Shown here: one piece after another, positions 45,285-56,450 of the stretch
Numbering within the stretch: position 1 is the stretch's first letter
How the letters are laid out: each line of letters opens with the position of its first letter
Origin: Galeruca laticollis
Taxonomy: Eukaryota; Arthropoda; Insecta; Coleoptera; Chrysomelidae
Assembly: GCA_963921935.1 (NCBI GenBank)
Contig: OY998180.1
Coordinates: 103,730,614 to 103,794,613 of the forward strand
Length of the DNA stretch: 64,000 nucleotides
Reading direction: 5' to 3'
Notes under the pieces: model-generated
Told to the model about the DNA's origin: nothing
Database searches by the model: none
Seen by the model: the letters and a program-made list of their open reading frames with translations, nothing else
Position numbers and translations under genes: made by a program

Positions 45285-45801
45285 TTCCACACTTATACAC
45301 TCCGGAGGCTGTATCGTTCTAACAAATCGAAATTTCTCCAAAAATGAAAAGAAAATTGTAATCTGGATTGATAGGACTCGTACTGGCTCTGGTAAGCTGA
45401 AAATCAATAAATCTGTGAGATGCCCTGAACGTTATCCACCCATAAAATTGACCAAAAATTGACCAAAAATTGACCAAAAATTACCAAAAATTACCAAAAA
45501 TCACCAAAAATGTAGTAGGTGTATCTGGATTTACGGGATTCGTTGTACTGGTTCTGTTGAGCTGAAAATCAATATTGTTCATCGGTGAGATGCAATCCCC
45601 AATCATAAAATTGATGACTTGCATGCACTCCGGAGTCTGCATCGTGCTAACACAAAATGGCCGACGTTCACACAGGATTTTCTTCTAATAACACGTTTTT
45701 CATGTTTTTCCTGCTACTAAAAAAAACCAAAACCTCCATCTTTTTGGGGATAAACCAATACTTTTTCCACATCTTGGATAGGGTTGGGCGGAAAAGTAAA
45801 A
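45285..45801 (+). mobile_element. Tandem-repeat-bearing element, copy II (5'-truncated)
   Basis: Begins inside a unit (ACACTCCGGAGGCTGTATCG) and ends GGGTTGGGCGGAAAAGTAAA. Same unit order as copy I, with the shared non-repeated part reduced (AATGGCCGACGTTCACACAG, GATAAACCAATACTTTTTCC). A minisatellite of (TTGACCAAAAA)n / (TTACCAAAAA)n at about 45,437-45,511 expands one short stretch of the unit. Confidence 0.7.
45437..45511 (+). repeat. Minisatellite, 10-11-bp units
   Basis: Three units of TTGACCAAAAA, then TTACCAAAAA twice and TCACCAAAAA. It grew from the CCAAAAATTGACC-like stretch present once in each ~173-bp unit. Confidence 0.85.
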
Positions 45802-45923
45802 TATAAATTAAAAGCATTGCTCCGTTATAGGCTGCGTAGGTTTCTGTGTTGGCTTCGTTTGTAGTTTTTACCTCTGAAAATCACGTTAAAGTTATTTATA
45901 TTTGTTATTATGTTATATTTCAG

Positions 45924-46048
45924 ATGTGACGATGGGTATTATGGAAATCCCATGAAGGTAGGAAGTAGCTGTCAACCATGTGATTGCAACGGCGGGCCAT
46001 GTGATCGTAAAACTGGACAATGCCTCAGTTGCCGTGGAAATACAGAAG
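45924..46048 (+). CDS. wb: Laminin alpha exon 8: LE repeat
   Basis: 125 bases, entering in phase 2 and leaving in phase 1. Acceptor TATTTCAG ends at 45923; donor GTATTG starts at 46049 (a weaker donor than its neighbours). It encodes CDDGYYGNPM, CQPCDCNGGPCDRKTGQC and CRGNTEG. Joining at TEG-WKCEKC restores the LE spacing. With exon 9 it forms a pair flanked by inverted copies of one repeat family (see findings). Confidence 0.92.
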
Positions 46049-47130
46049 GTATTGGATATAATTTAGTTTATATAAAAAAAGTTCAGTGTATGATACAAAC
46101 GTTCATTCATTCATCTATAAATTAACTTAGTTATTTGTATTTAAACGCTACATCAAAATATCACAAAATTCGTATGGTCGGAATGTCCTGTTACACACTT
46201 TGAAATACTTTGCACTTTTTCCTTTCGAAATGACATTTTCAGTGATATATTTTGAGGAACCGTTTCTTTCTTTAGAAACTGCAGATCGATTTGTTTGTTT
46301 ATATAACTGAGAAACAAAAAGAAAAAATGTATATGGCTCTGTCCAAATACGTTGCACATGTTCATCATAAATCTCTAAATATTGAAGTAACGTTGTTGTC
46401 AAACACTAAAATTTTAGGTAAAATGGTGAGAAGGGAAATGCAAAGTTACTAGACATAAAACAAAGAAGCATGAAAATTTATACTAAATAAAATATTGATT
46501 AACAAAATCATGAGATACGGCTAATACAACTATGAAGAAAAAACAAACTAACTGACAAAAACGGTGAAGATAGATAGAAGGTCCCAAGTGGAATTGAGAA
46601 ATTAAAAGATCTTTAAATCTTGGTTTCCCTTCCTTCATCTTCTTCTAGGTTACCATTTAACTATTGCTATTAAGTTTAGAATGTTTCATTCTCTTAGTGT
46701 TTCTCTTTTAATTCTTTGTTGTCTTCACTCCGTAAATCTTATTAGATACTTTAACTGACCCTAGTATTGGTCTCATGATATCCCATTCTTGTATTCTCAA
46801 ATCTTCTCTCACTTTTGTTGCCATTGTCATGTAGTTGAATGTTTCCTCATCAGGTATTAGAATTTTTCTATCTCTTCGAATTCACTGTGATTATTCTCTA
46901 CAGATTTTCTTTTCGTTTGATTACCAAATCCTGTTTTGTTGTTTCTTGCTTTTCTATAGTTTCGTATGCTTTTCTTTTAGTCCATTAATAACTAATTTAT
47001 TTTTTCTTATGGAATCCAACAGTTGCTGGGAGCGTTTTATTCCTTCAGGCATCTAATGTATAGTAAATATGAGTTTTAGAAAAATTAAAAACACTTCTGC
47101 AAAAAAGTCTATAATCTATTAATTTTTTAG
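46049..47130. other. Laminin intron 8, nothing recognised
   Basis: AT-rich intron with no TE, repeat or open frame of note. It separates the two exons flanked by the tandem-repeat elements. Confidence 0.55.
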
Positions 47131-47300
47131 GTTGGAAATGTGAGAAATGTAAACCAGAACATTACGGCGAACCTTCGCAATTCAACTGTAAGGCATGCGA
47201 ATGCGATCCCATCGGTTCAGTATCAAGACAATGTGACAATGTCACAGGCCAATGTGAATGCAAAGAAAAATTTGTTGGAAGGATTTGTTCAGAATGTGAA
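47131..47300 (+). CDS. wb: Laminin alpha exon 9: LE repeats
   Basis: 170 bases, entering in phase 1 and leaving in phase 0. Acceptor TTTTTTAG ends at 47130; donor GTAAGC starts at 47301. It encodes WKCEKCKPEHYGEP, then ACECDPIGSVSRQCDNVTGQC, a standard LE start, and ends FVGRICSECE. NVT is a possible N-glycosylation site. Confidence 0.94.
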
Positions 47301-48630
47301 GTAAGCATTTGAAACCTTTTTTATTTATATTATAATCTACACAACTAAGTATAAATACAACAAACATCACAGCATTATGTTTAAATTGGTTGTTCAACTT
47401 TTTAATTTCCTCTTTCTGGTCATTCAAGCCAGTCCGGCCCTGCTGTTTGTATACATTATCTATTGATTTCAAGTTGCGATGACAATGCTTGGTCTAGAAG
47501 AATTGGGAAAAAATCATAAACATTCAATTAAAGCTAGATTGCTTAAGATCCAAATAGCTGCGATCAAACATAATGTAAACAATTCATTGGCGTTGCAACA
47601 TTGTCTTAATTAACAATAGTTTCATGTGTAAAATAATCCATTTGTGTTTATTTACACGGACAAAAGAATCACAAAAGATACTGATTACTGCACAATTAAA
47701 AGTTAAATTCTTCACAACGCAAGAATACATATTGTGAATTCTGAAGCGGCCTTCTATTAAAAGCAGGTATTATTATATGCCAGTAATAAATGAATCGAAT
47801 TTATAGATTTATCACGAAAAAATATAGTCAACTTATAAACCTTGCTATTCTATGATCAACAGAAAGTACGATATTTCATTCCTTTTTTTCCGACCGAGTT
47901 TAAAAGCGCGTTTTCAGTTGTTTCTAAGGTACTTGGTGAAAAAATGTGTAATGGCAAAATACATAGAGTGCCACAAAGTGGAAATTACCTGTGCAAACGA
48001 AACATTCGACAGATTAGTGATTACTGTTTTCAAAAAGTAATATGAGTAGATTCCACACAATAAGGGACGAAATAGTAAATTTTAGGCTAGAGATTATACA
48101 TTTTTGACGACATTTTGCTTTTGCTCATGGGCGTACAATAAAATATTCAATAAACGAAAGAAATGTATTATTTCCTCTAATAAAATATGTAAACAATCTG
48201 CAACAAAGTAGAAACATTTCAAAAATTATATTTTATTAGTTTTTATTCTGAAAAATATACACTTTTAGACTCCTATCCACTTGTTTTTATTAACTTGAGA
48301 ATTTTAACTGTGTTCGGCCTTTATATATTAGATTTAATCACATTATTACATAGGAATTAAAGGGATTATTTACGGAATAGTGATATTCATGGTCATGACA
48401 AAAGTTATAAATCAGATTTCTCCATACCTTACCAGCATATAGAAATTTGTAAGAAATCACCTGTAGTAATAGGTTTCAAAGATATTGCCTTAGTGCATAA
48501 ATTTAAAGAGAAAAATATTTCATTAACGTATGTCCATATTTGGTTGATAATATTTTGAAAATACTCGTTGAATTATGTCTAAACTGCAACATATAGGATC
48601 TTAATTTTTAAAGTATCTGTGTGTTTCTAG
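47301..48630. other. Laminin intron 9, left part: nothing recognised
   Basis: AT-rich. Short open frames only; no repeats shared with the rest of the window were noticed. Confidence 0.5.
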
Positions 48631-49623
48631 TTTTACTTTTCCGCCCAACCTATCTAATATGCGAGAAAAGTATTGGCTTACCCCCAAAAAAGTTGGAATT
48701 TAAAAATTTTTTTTTGAGCTATTTTTACGTTTTCCATCAACAACAACACGTAAAAACGGTTTTTAGAAAAAAAATCATGTCTGTATGTCGTCGTCGTTGT
48801 CGTCGGCCACTTTTTCTTACATGTCTTGTTAGCACGATACAGCATCCGGAGGGCAATAAGTCACCAATTTCATGATTGAATACTGTTAAGGACATATCAC
48901 AGATGAACCCTATTGATTTTCACCTCACCAGAGCCAGTACAACGGGTGCTATGGTACTTGAAGTACGACATTTTGTAATTTTTTGAGAAATTTCAGTTTG
49001 TTAACACGATATAGCCTCCGGAGTTCAACAAGTCACCAATTTTATGATTTAATATTATTCAGGAGATCTCACATATAAACCCTATGGGTTTTCAGCTTAC
49101 CAGACCCAATACAACAGGTGCTACAGTACTTTAAGTACGATATTTTTGTCATTTTTGGAGAAGTTTCAGTTTGTTAGCACGATACAGCCTGCGGAGTATA
49201 TACAAGTGACAAATTTTATGATTGGATATTATTCAGAGCGTTTCAAAGATGAACCCTATCGATATTCAGCTCACTAAAGCCAGTACAACGGGTGCTATCG
49301 TACTGGAAGTACCAAATTTTTGTCATTTTAGAATTTTCAGTTTGTTAGCACGATACAGCCTCCATAGAGTATACGATTGATCAATTTTCTGATTAAATAT
49401 TGTTCAAGGTATCTCACAGATGTATTCTATAGAATAATAGAATAACTAGAGCGAGTACAGCGGGTCCTATAAATCCAGATATACTACATTTTTGGTTATT
49501 TTTGGAGATATTTCGGTTTGTTAGCACGATACATCCCCCGAAGTGTATACAAGTAACAATTTTATGATATAAAATTGTTCAGGGCCAAAGATGCGGAAAA
49601 GTTAGTTTTAATCCTTAAAACCG
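48631..49623 (-). mobile_element. Tandem-repeat-bearing element, copy III (inverted)
   Basis: Reverse orientation to copies I and II. Starts TTTTACTTTTCCGCCCAACC and ends GATGCGGAAAAGTTAGTTTT-AATCC-TTAAAACCG. GTTAGCACGATA anchors at about 48,828, 49,000 (as GTTAACAC), 49,173, 49,344 and 49,520 give unit lengths of 172, 173, 171 and 176 bp: four full units plus a partial one, against two in copy I. The GTCGTCGTCGTTGTCGTCGG microsatellite lies in the non-repeated part, as in copy I. Confidence 0.78.
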
Positions 49624-49789
49624 TGTATTTTTTATGATATTTTCTGTATATTTACGTTACTGTATAGTTGTTAACATAAAGTTCTAATATTTTAGCTACA
49701 CTTTTTCATTTCAATTTGTTCATATTTTACCTCTCCTATGTCATCATTTGATATTGTGAGATCAATAAATTCTATTCTATTCCATATGA

Positions 49790-50240
49790 TCTCGGTGTTA
49801 CATATCAATGCTCAAAGTTTGAATAATAAAGTAGTTGAAATAAATGTATTACTAGATGTAGAAAGGTTTGACATTCTGAACTATCAGCAATTAATATAAA
49901 TAGTTTTTCACTGTTTTCGTCTCACTGTAGCTCTAAAGGTGAACACAGGGGTATTGTGCAACACCAACATCAATCTGAAAACTGTAGACTGTTCTAATTT
50001 TTTTCTGATTAAACATGCAAAATTTTGCGCTGTCGAGTTGGTAAACGAGAATATTGTTTTAATTTACTCACTTTTTTTATCAAATTATAAATATATTAGT
50101 ATAACTGGCGGTTTTAACTTGGATATTGGTGGTAATTGTGAGCATGAGAAAAAATCTATTCAACATTTTGCAAATATCTAGACTGTCTCACTATATATTT
50201 GAACCTATAAATCAATAAAATATTGTACAACTTTTATTTA
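49790..50240 (+). pseudogene. CR1-group LINE endonuclease fragment
   Basis: VLHINAQSLNNKVVEINVLL matches the endonuclease start of the LINEs at 1-10 kb (FHINVNSLQNKLHELSVFL). After frameshifts come KHAKFCAVELVNENIVLIYS, a GGFNLDIGGN in place of GDFNLDI, and LSHYIFEPINQ, which matches FSHLIHQPTR. About 450 bp; ORF1 and RT are missing. It is much more decayed than copies 1 and 2. Confidence 0.72.
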
Positions 50241-50745
50241 AATATTTACCCGATATACTTCTCCGTACATTACATTCCAAATTCCTAATATTAATTTTTA
50301 CATATTATCAACGAGCCGCTCATGGCAACCAAATATTCAAGACCAAGCAAGCGAGAAAATATTGAGGTGGAGCCTAGCGCATTGTTGCCAAAGAAATATA
50401 AATGACTTTTTCCCCAAACCTAACGATTGATCGTGTTTACTATTGATTTATTAATGACTTGGTTCGTCTATCTTTAGTTGAATGTTATTGTATACAACAC
50501 TTATAAATTAATTTATCTTGACACTGTACTATTAGACACTACTTAATTGAACTGTCTTGATAACGTTGAGCTATTTATATTGACAATGATTCGAACACTC
50601 TAGGTCAAGCAACGACATCGCATCTTTTTATTTCTAGAGAATGTCACTTGGCAGGTTTGCTAGGCAATGAACGCAAACAGCAGTGTCGGACTGGCTGAGA
50701 CACTTATAATGAAATTCATATCTAGTGTCATACATTTTATTTTAG
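50241..50745. other. Intron 9, right part: nothing recognised
   Basis: No gene or repeat recognised between the LINE fragment and exon 10. Confidence 0.5.
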
Positions 50746-50923
50746 AGTGGATTTGGGAACGTTACTGCCCTTTGTGTGCCGTGCAGTTGCAGCATCATCG
50801 GTTCAACTTCAGAAATATGTAACAGTCACACAGGAATTTGCGATTGTAAGCCAGGAGTCGAAGGATTTCACTGTGACGCCTGTCAAAATATGTTCTATGG
50901 ATTCTCTGATACAGGATGTAAAC
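50746..50923 (+). CDS. wb: Laminin alpha exon 10, the last in the window: LE repeats
   Basis: 178 bases, entering in phase 0 and leaving in phase 1. Acceptor TTTTAG ends at 50745; donor GTAAGT starts at 50924. It encodes SGFGNVTALCVPC, then SCSIIGSTSEICNSHTGIC, GVEGFHCDAC and MFYGFSDTGCK. The LE is left open, so the gene continues past 64,000. No cysteine-rich phase-1 exon was seen in the remaining 13 kb. An AG two bases further right (50,747) is rejected because it breaks the frame. Confidence 0.93.
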
Positions 50924-51415
50924 GTAAGTTGCATGAAAATATTTTTTGCATGGAATTAAATCTAATTTGGTTCATTTATAATGGGAATTTACTTCCAATT
51001 TGAAGAAAATTGTAATTATTTGTAATTGGATCATAATGAATCTATGTTTCATTAAGAATAAAAATAATAAATATCATAACAATTTTTTTATAATTCGCGT
51101 ATAAAAGAGACTTCATTATTACATTGTGTACAGTGTTACAATGAAGTCTCTTGAACACTCTTTTAGTAATTTTTAGTGTCATGCAGTTGGTTATTGTATG
51201 TTATATATTCTTTTATTTGACATTTGACTTTAACCTTGAAATACACATTATAGAATGGTCTAGCGTTGTTCTAGCTAGCAAATTATTATATTAAGTGGTC
51301 TTAAAGGTAAATTTCAATAAATTATATATTGAAAATATTAATAAATAAAGTACGCTAACGTTTATCATCAATAATTTGTCAATTGTTTATTTTTATATTG
51401 TATAGTATCAATATA

Positions 51416-53224
51416 CAGTGCTATTCAAAAGTCCCCTCCCCCCCTCGTATCTTTTGAACGGCTACACTTACATTAATAAAATTTGGAGGTTGAAAATAAA
51501 GTGTTGTAAACTTCTCTACGAATGGTAACAGGTGACGTAATAGTAATAGATGACGTCACAGTGCCACTCTGGCCAATAATTTTAAATAGGACCTTATGGC
51601 AAGTGATATCTCGTTTGAAAGGCATTGACATAAACTACATAGCCATATTAATTTTGTTTGGGTTTAAATTGATTTTGACGGATAAATTAAATAAATACCA
51701 AAATTATTGAAATTATTTTTTTAAATTTAATTAATCAAATATCATTAATGGATTCTTATAGCAAGTGTTCGAGATGTGCTCCGTCTACTTCCTGACAGTA
51801 ATACATCCTATTAGTAAACTCTTGTCGTACTCGTTCGAATGTGTCAGCCGAAATAGCATTGCATTCTTCAGTAATTCATTCTTTCAAAACGCCAATGCTA
51901 TCTGGTGCCGTAGTATAAACCTTGAATTTCAAGTACCCCCATAGGAAAAAATCTAATGGTGTCAGATCTGGTGACCGAGGTGGCCATTCTATCTACCTCG
52001 ATATTCTTCATCCAGGTAACGTCTTACTGCACCATAATAATGTGCAGGAGCACCATCTTGTTGAAATGATATTTCCAGATGGCCGAATTCATCTTGATTA
52101 TCTTCCAGAATTTCAAGAATTAACGGCTCAATTGCATTTTGTACCATCTCCAGATACACTTCACCGCTTAAATTTGAATTTCGAAAAACAGGACCAACTA
52201 TGTGGTTTCCCAAAATACCTGCCCAAACATTAACTTTTTCTGGAAATTGGGTATGGTGTTCACGAAAGGTGTAAGGATTTGTCCCACTCCAATACCTTAC
52301 ATTTTGTGTATTCACATTTCCATTGAGGCAAAAAGTACTTTCGTCACTAAAACAAATTGTTTTTGTGTAATGTGGGTTATGACTAATTTTATTTGTCATA
52401 CATTCACAGAATTCGAGTCTTCTGTCGGGGTCGTCATCCGAAAGGTGGTGCACCATTTTTAACTTGTATGAATGAAATTTATTTTTAGCCAACACTCTCT
52501 GTACTGTACTTCACTTCACAGATAGACGCAACTTTTGTTGAAGAGGAAGTAGGGTTTACTATCATTTCAGCAATTATATCAATTTTTTTATCATCACTAA
52601 ATGTTGGTCGATCAGATCGTTTGGCATCTTGAACACTACCTGTTGCCTCAAATAAGTTCTCGAGATATGGCGATCTGGGTATCTCTTATTAAATAAACGT
52701 TCCGCTTCATGGCGATTCTTTCTAGATTCACCAATTATTAAGATAGCTGCTACTTTGTCGGCTTGAGTACGTACCATTTTGCCTATGTAAGTTTACGTCT
52801 CGTTAAACAATAATAAAATTAAATATTTAAGCTATTTAGAAAAACTTTGCAAAGCAACAAATACTATTAAATTAAAAACGTCAATTTTTTTGACAACTAA
52901 CCAGAGGCGGACTGAAAAATCTTCAATATTCAAATGTGAAATAATAATTTTGGTATTTATTTCATTTATCCGTCAAAATTAATTTAAACCCAAACAAAAT
53001 TAATATGGCTATGTAGCCAATGTCAATGCCTTTCGAACGAGATATCACTTGCCATAAGGTCCTATTTAAAATTATTGGCCAGAGTGGCACTGTGACGTCA
53101 TCTATTACTATTACGTCACCTGTTACCATTCGTAGAGAAGTTTACAACACCTTCCAAATTTTATTAATGTAAGTGTAGCCGTTCAAAAGATACGAGGGGG
53201 GGAGGGGACTTTTGAATAGCACTG
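51416..53224 (-). mobile_element. Tc1/mariner-type transposon with ~290-bp inverted ends
   Basis: Starts CAGTGCTATTCAAAAGTCCC and ends in its reverse, with TA at 51,414-15 and 53,225-26. The two ends stay nearly identical for about 290 bp (through GATGACGTCACAGTGCCACT and AATATGGCTATGTAG). 1,809 bp in all. The transposase is on the minus strand and broken. It lies inside repeat C. Confidence 0.9.
51770..52777 (-). pseudogene. Tc1/mariner (IS630) transposase, broken
   Basis: Start MVRTQADKVAAILIIGESRK, then a helix-turn-helix region (ERLFNKRYPDRHISRTYLR) in frame only as far as about 52,640. A TGA near 52,518 follows QQKLRLSVK. The catalytic part reads KFHSYKLKMVHHLSDDDPDR, ICFSDESTF (first Asp), RYWSGTNPY, KVNVWAGILGNHIVGPVF, FQQDGAPAH (second Asp) and, after a frameshift near 51,985, IEWPPRSPDLTPLDFFLWGY (third Asp), ending VDGAHLEHLL. 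One more stop lies near 51,890. Only about 29 residues separate the last two Asp, fewer than in intact relatives, so a short deletion probably came with the frameshift. Cut-and-paste enzyme, inactive. Confidence 0.88.
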
Positions 53225-53719
53225 TATAAGGTATACATAACGTTCAACTTTTGGGATACATTACCAGATATCTACGTGAAGATGTATTATAGAAATAATT
53301 CTGTTCATGATATAATATAAATAGATCGCGAGCATATACAAAGAAGCTCTTTTTTAAACAAATAATCATCCTCTGTGTGCTTAAATGAAAGTTTGTTTAT
53401 TTACACAATTATTCGGTCATAAATATCAAAAGTCCAAAGTGCGGAATAATACCATCTGTGATGTGATCAATCAGGAATCTACAGAATTGCCAACTTAAAT
53501 TCAAACCACTCCTCCTAGTTTAAAAACAGGGATTAAATATAATTCTATTTTACTTAAAAAATTAAATAAATGCGAATTATAAAAAATGTTGTGTAAAACT
53601 TATGACTTTCTGTAGTACTCGTGATTTGCGCAAACTTCATTCGTGCTACAGAACGAGTCATTGTGACACTTGTTTTACAAATAACTATTCTCTTAATAGG
53701 TATCTTTTTTTTATTTCAC

Positions 53720-54349
53720 GATTAAATAATTATAAAACTATTATTTTTCAGACCACCTCTGTGTCTTAAAGGTTGTTTGAACTTTCCCATTAAATCGCTA
53801 CCTTTTGAAAAGTTTTTTAGCTTTATTTAGCGTAGGACGAAATATTAAATATTATTTCCTGTTTCATAGTAATACAGATTTCCATAACTCCCAGTTACCG
53901 CTTTAACTTGATTATATGCAGATTTTTCATAAACTTAAAATTGAATATGGTGAAGTATAATTTTGAACATGGTCAACGCCAGAAAATTTTCCAAAGGTGT
54001 AAGGGGATGGATGGACTGTAATTTGATAAAACAAACCCAAACTATTGCAAAAATTGGAGCCGAATCTTAGTTGCAAAAAAACAAATTACAACCCAACTAA
54101 ATGGAATTCTTACGTAGAGTAAAGGGAACAATAAGAAGAGAAAAAACAGAAAACCGAAATCAAAGAAATAAAATGGGCGTGGAAATCGGAATACAAATAA
54201 TAGTACAAAAACAGCTAATTTGGTTTGAGATTGAAACAGAGTAGACAAGTAAGGAAGATAAGACCATGGTAAAGAGAAGAAAAGGAGGACTAAGGGGGAA
54301 ATCGTAAATAAAGATAACAGGAAAAGAACGTTACATACAACTTTACGCC
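53720..54349. other. Intron stretch, nothing recognised
   Basis: AT-rich. The minus-strand frame at 54,042-54,383 is mostly Phe/Leu from purine-rich sequence on the + strand and is not convincing. Confidence 0.5.
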
Positions 54350-54500
54350 TAAAATAGTAGATAGGTTTTAGACTTCTAAGCAAGAGTCGACGAAAAAATC
54401 AAAATCTTGTATTATGGCTTTGATGTCCGTCCATTTTAAGCTTCAGTGTACGAACGGTAAGTTCTTAGGTATAAACGGATTCGAAATCAGAATGATCTGA
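54350..54500 (-). repeat. Repeat B, copy in reverse
   Basis: Reversed, it gives TTCGAATCCGTTTATACCTA, CTTACCGTTCGTACAC, CGGACATCAAAGC and GATTTTTTCGTCGA, then TAGAAGTCTAAAACC. This matches 57,525-57,690 and, in part, 22,110-22,160. Confidence 0.75.
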
Positions 54501-54801
54501 AACCTCTCGAATGGAGAAAAAACCTTCAGTTTCTAATACAAATAAGTCATTAATTAAACTGGAATTACTGTTAAGAAGTCTATGTATGAATTTGTCGACG
54601 CCTTACATGTTTGTCTCACCCCAAGCAGACCAACGATTATATAACATAATAGTAGCACAACATTAGACTAAATACATAAAATAATTTATGAATCGGTAAT
54701 CAACACAATTTCAACAATTTTATAAAGACTCTCAATCTTTTAAGATTTGTGTTAGTTATTTTAAGAATTTAAATTCAATATCATATAAATAAATGCTTAT
54801 C

Positions 54802-54805
<4 letters not shown>

Positions 54806-54854
<49 letters not shown>
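54806..54854 (+). repeat. (CT)n microsatellite
   Basis: About 24 uninterrupted CT units. Confidence 0.97.
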
Positions 54855-54856
<2 letters not shown>

Positions 54857-54859
54857 TTT

Positions 54860-55840
54860 ATTTTGGAACTTTCCAAGATGACTGAAACCACTGGAATAGG
54901 CATAATGACAGTATTAAGGAATCAAAAAGTGAATGATTTTAGAGAAAAAGATGTGATGAAAGGATTCTGAAAAATGACCTAGTTTTAATATAAACATTTA
55001 GAACAATAAGATTTTCAGGAAATTGAAAGTATAAAATACTGCAATCGACCATGTTACCCAGACACACAAACTTTCTCCTCGTCTTTTCCCTCGAGCACCA
55101 ACAATTTTATTCATGTTTCATGGACATATGCACATAGAGGTTATACGTCGTTTGTGATTTGTGTTATTATAGTATTAGTGATTATCATTTTTTCAATAAT
55201 TCCATTCATGTCATGGGCATAAGAAACCAAAAATCACAAATTTCGAAGAATGAAAGAAACTATTTTTTGAGGTTATCCGGTGCACACACACGCAAGCGAT
55301 ATATTTAAATGTGTCGTGGCGCTATCGAGTACTCAGCCTGAGCAGTGTAGGCTGCTCAAGCCTGCAAATCGAACGCCACTATTATAATATTTGTAATGTC
55401 ATATCTTCTTCTTATTTCTATTCATATTTTTGACACACGAAAAATTTATTATTGACGTTCTTCGTCAAGCATAAACATAATGCAATATTTACTGAGCCGT
55501 GACGTCACGTGCGTTTTCGCGCATAATTTAAAGTAGATAGAATAAAATGCAATATTTTTCGTTAAAAATTAGTTTATTGCTGAAATAATGTATTTTTCGA
55601 AAACAGCATACTTGTATCTACATTGCAGAAGAGGAATTCAAAATCTGTCATTATGCCTATTCTCTCAATGATTGGTTGGCAAACTAGTTTTTGTCCAGAT
55701 AAGGTGTGGATGTTCCCAGAACAAGTTGGGAGACGCCTCAGTGTGGCGTATACGAAGACTTCTAAGCAGTAATTTCAGTTTAATCCACATTTGAATTGCC
55801 GAATTTGTCTATTAATTAATACAATAACAAAATAATGAAT
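54860..55840. other. Intron stretch, nothing recognised
   Basis: No coding frame. A short hairpin, GAGCAG / CTGCTC, lies near 55,340 inside a segment bounded by GTGGCG and CGCCAC, too small to assign. Confidence 0.45.
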
Positions 55841-55844
55841 TATA

Positions 55845-56450
55845 AACACATTATAAAAAATGTCATACTAATTTATGCATGTAAGTCGCTGCATAAAAAA
55901 TAATTAAAATAACTTCAACTCCGAATTTCATTTAATAAAGGCATATTCAAATTTTAAATAAGTATTTGTTGTAACTTAAAGTGACAACATTGCTCGAAAT
56001 TTCAGTGCCTACTTTATTTTTCTAGGGTAACCTAATTAGTAGTTTTTTTTCTTTTTTAATTACCATATACGAGAGATGCAAAAATCCTCAGATTGTACCC
56101 AACGATAATTTCGAATGCGATGTAGTAATCGTAATAAATAATGTCAAACGTGTTTTATTTATTGCAAGCGACATTACGAGAACCGAGTAAAATTTTAGTT
56201 CTTTCGTTTTTATGCGTTTTCAAGACTTTTAGAGACAAAATGAACTTTCAAGTGAATTAATTTAATGTTCTTCGATTATCATTGTTCGTCAGTGCCAAGT
56301 TTGTCAGAAAACAGCTGAAATTACCAAGGCCATGTATATACAATACCATCCCCACTTTTTGTAATTCATTCATTATTTTACTACTGGCGCTTGATTGTTG
56401 GTCGACGAGATAAACGTGTTAATGAATGAATGGTCATCTCTATTGTTGAG
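55845..56450 (+). repeat. Repeat D, copy 2 (uninterrupted)
   Basis: Same repeat as at 25,185-30,760 but without the 4.97-kb pogo element. The insertion point corresponds to the TA in AATTAAAATAACTTC at about 55,910. Ends near the inverted pair ATTCATTCATTA / TGAATGAATGG. Confidence 0.82.

Larger units (their letters stand above)
14862..50923 (+). other. wb: Partial laminin alpha-1/2-type gene (wing blister-like), ten exons
   Basis: Gene-level entry. The exons encode the short-arm part of a laminin alpha chain, a secreted basement-membrane glycoprotein whose short arm takes part in network assembly and whose full chain trimerises with beta and gamma chains. Domain order seen: LE1 (second half), LE2, LE3, LE4, an LE split by an L4 globule, then five more LE repeats, the last one incomplete. 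An L4 globule after only about four LE repeats is the known layout of vertebrate alpha-1/alpha-2 and fly wing blister. Alpha-5/LanA has a much longer LE run before its L4. Phases at the nine internal junctions all agree. The start (signal peptide, LN) and the rest of the chain lie outside the window. Introns range from 53 bp to over 13 kb. The symbol wb rests on domain layout and has not been tested by phylogeny. Confidence 0.88.
51080..53700 (-). repeat. Repeat C, copy 1, split by a mariner-type element
   Basis: 51,080-51,413 plus 53,227-53,700 match, in reverse, 61,240-62,040. Shared blocks include ATAATTCGCGT, AGTACGCTAACGTTTAT, TGGTCTAGCGTTGTTCTAGC, AGATATCTACGTGAAGATGT, ATTCTGTTCATGATATAATA and AACGAGTCATTGTGACAC. 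Near its left end is a hairpin, AGAGACTTCATT / AATGAAGTCTCT (51,111-51,158). One end is related to 57,005-57,115. No coding frame. Confidence 0.82.

Noticed and set aside
43584..49623. Regularly spaced repeats that might suggest a CRISPR-like array or one large 6-kb transposon with inverted ends
   Set aside because: Units are tandem, ~173 bp long and without unique spacers, in a eukaryotic intron. Laminin exons lie between the inverted copies, and each copy has its own matching ends, so these are separate insertions.
50747..50748. Alternative acceptor for exon 10 two bases downstream
   Set aside because: It would shift the frame relative to exon 9, which ends in phase 0.
55313..55380. Hairpin with GTGGCG/CGCCAC outer and GAGCAG/CTGCTC inner pairs as a microRNA precursor
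   Set aside because: The middle does not pair, so the fold is not precursor-like.
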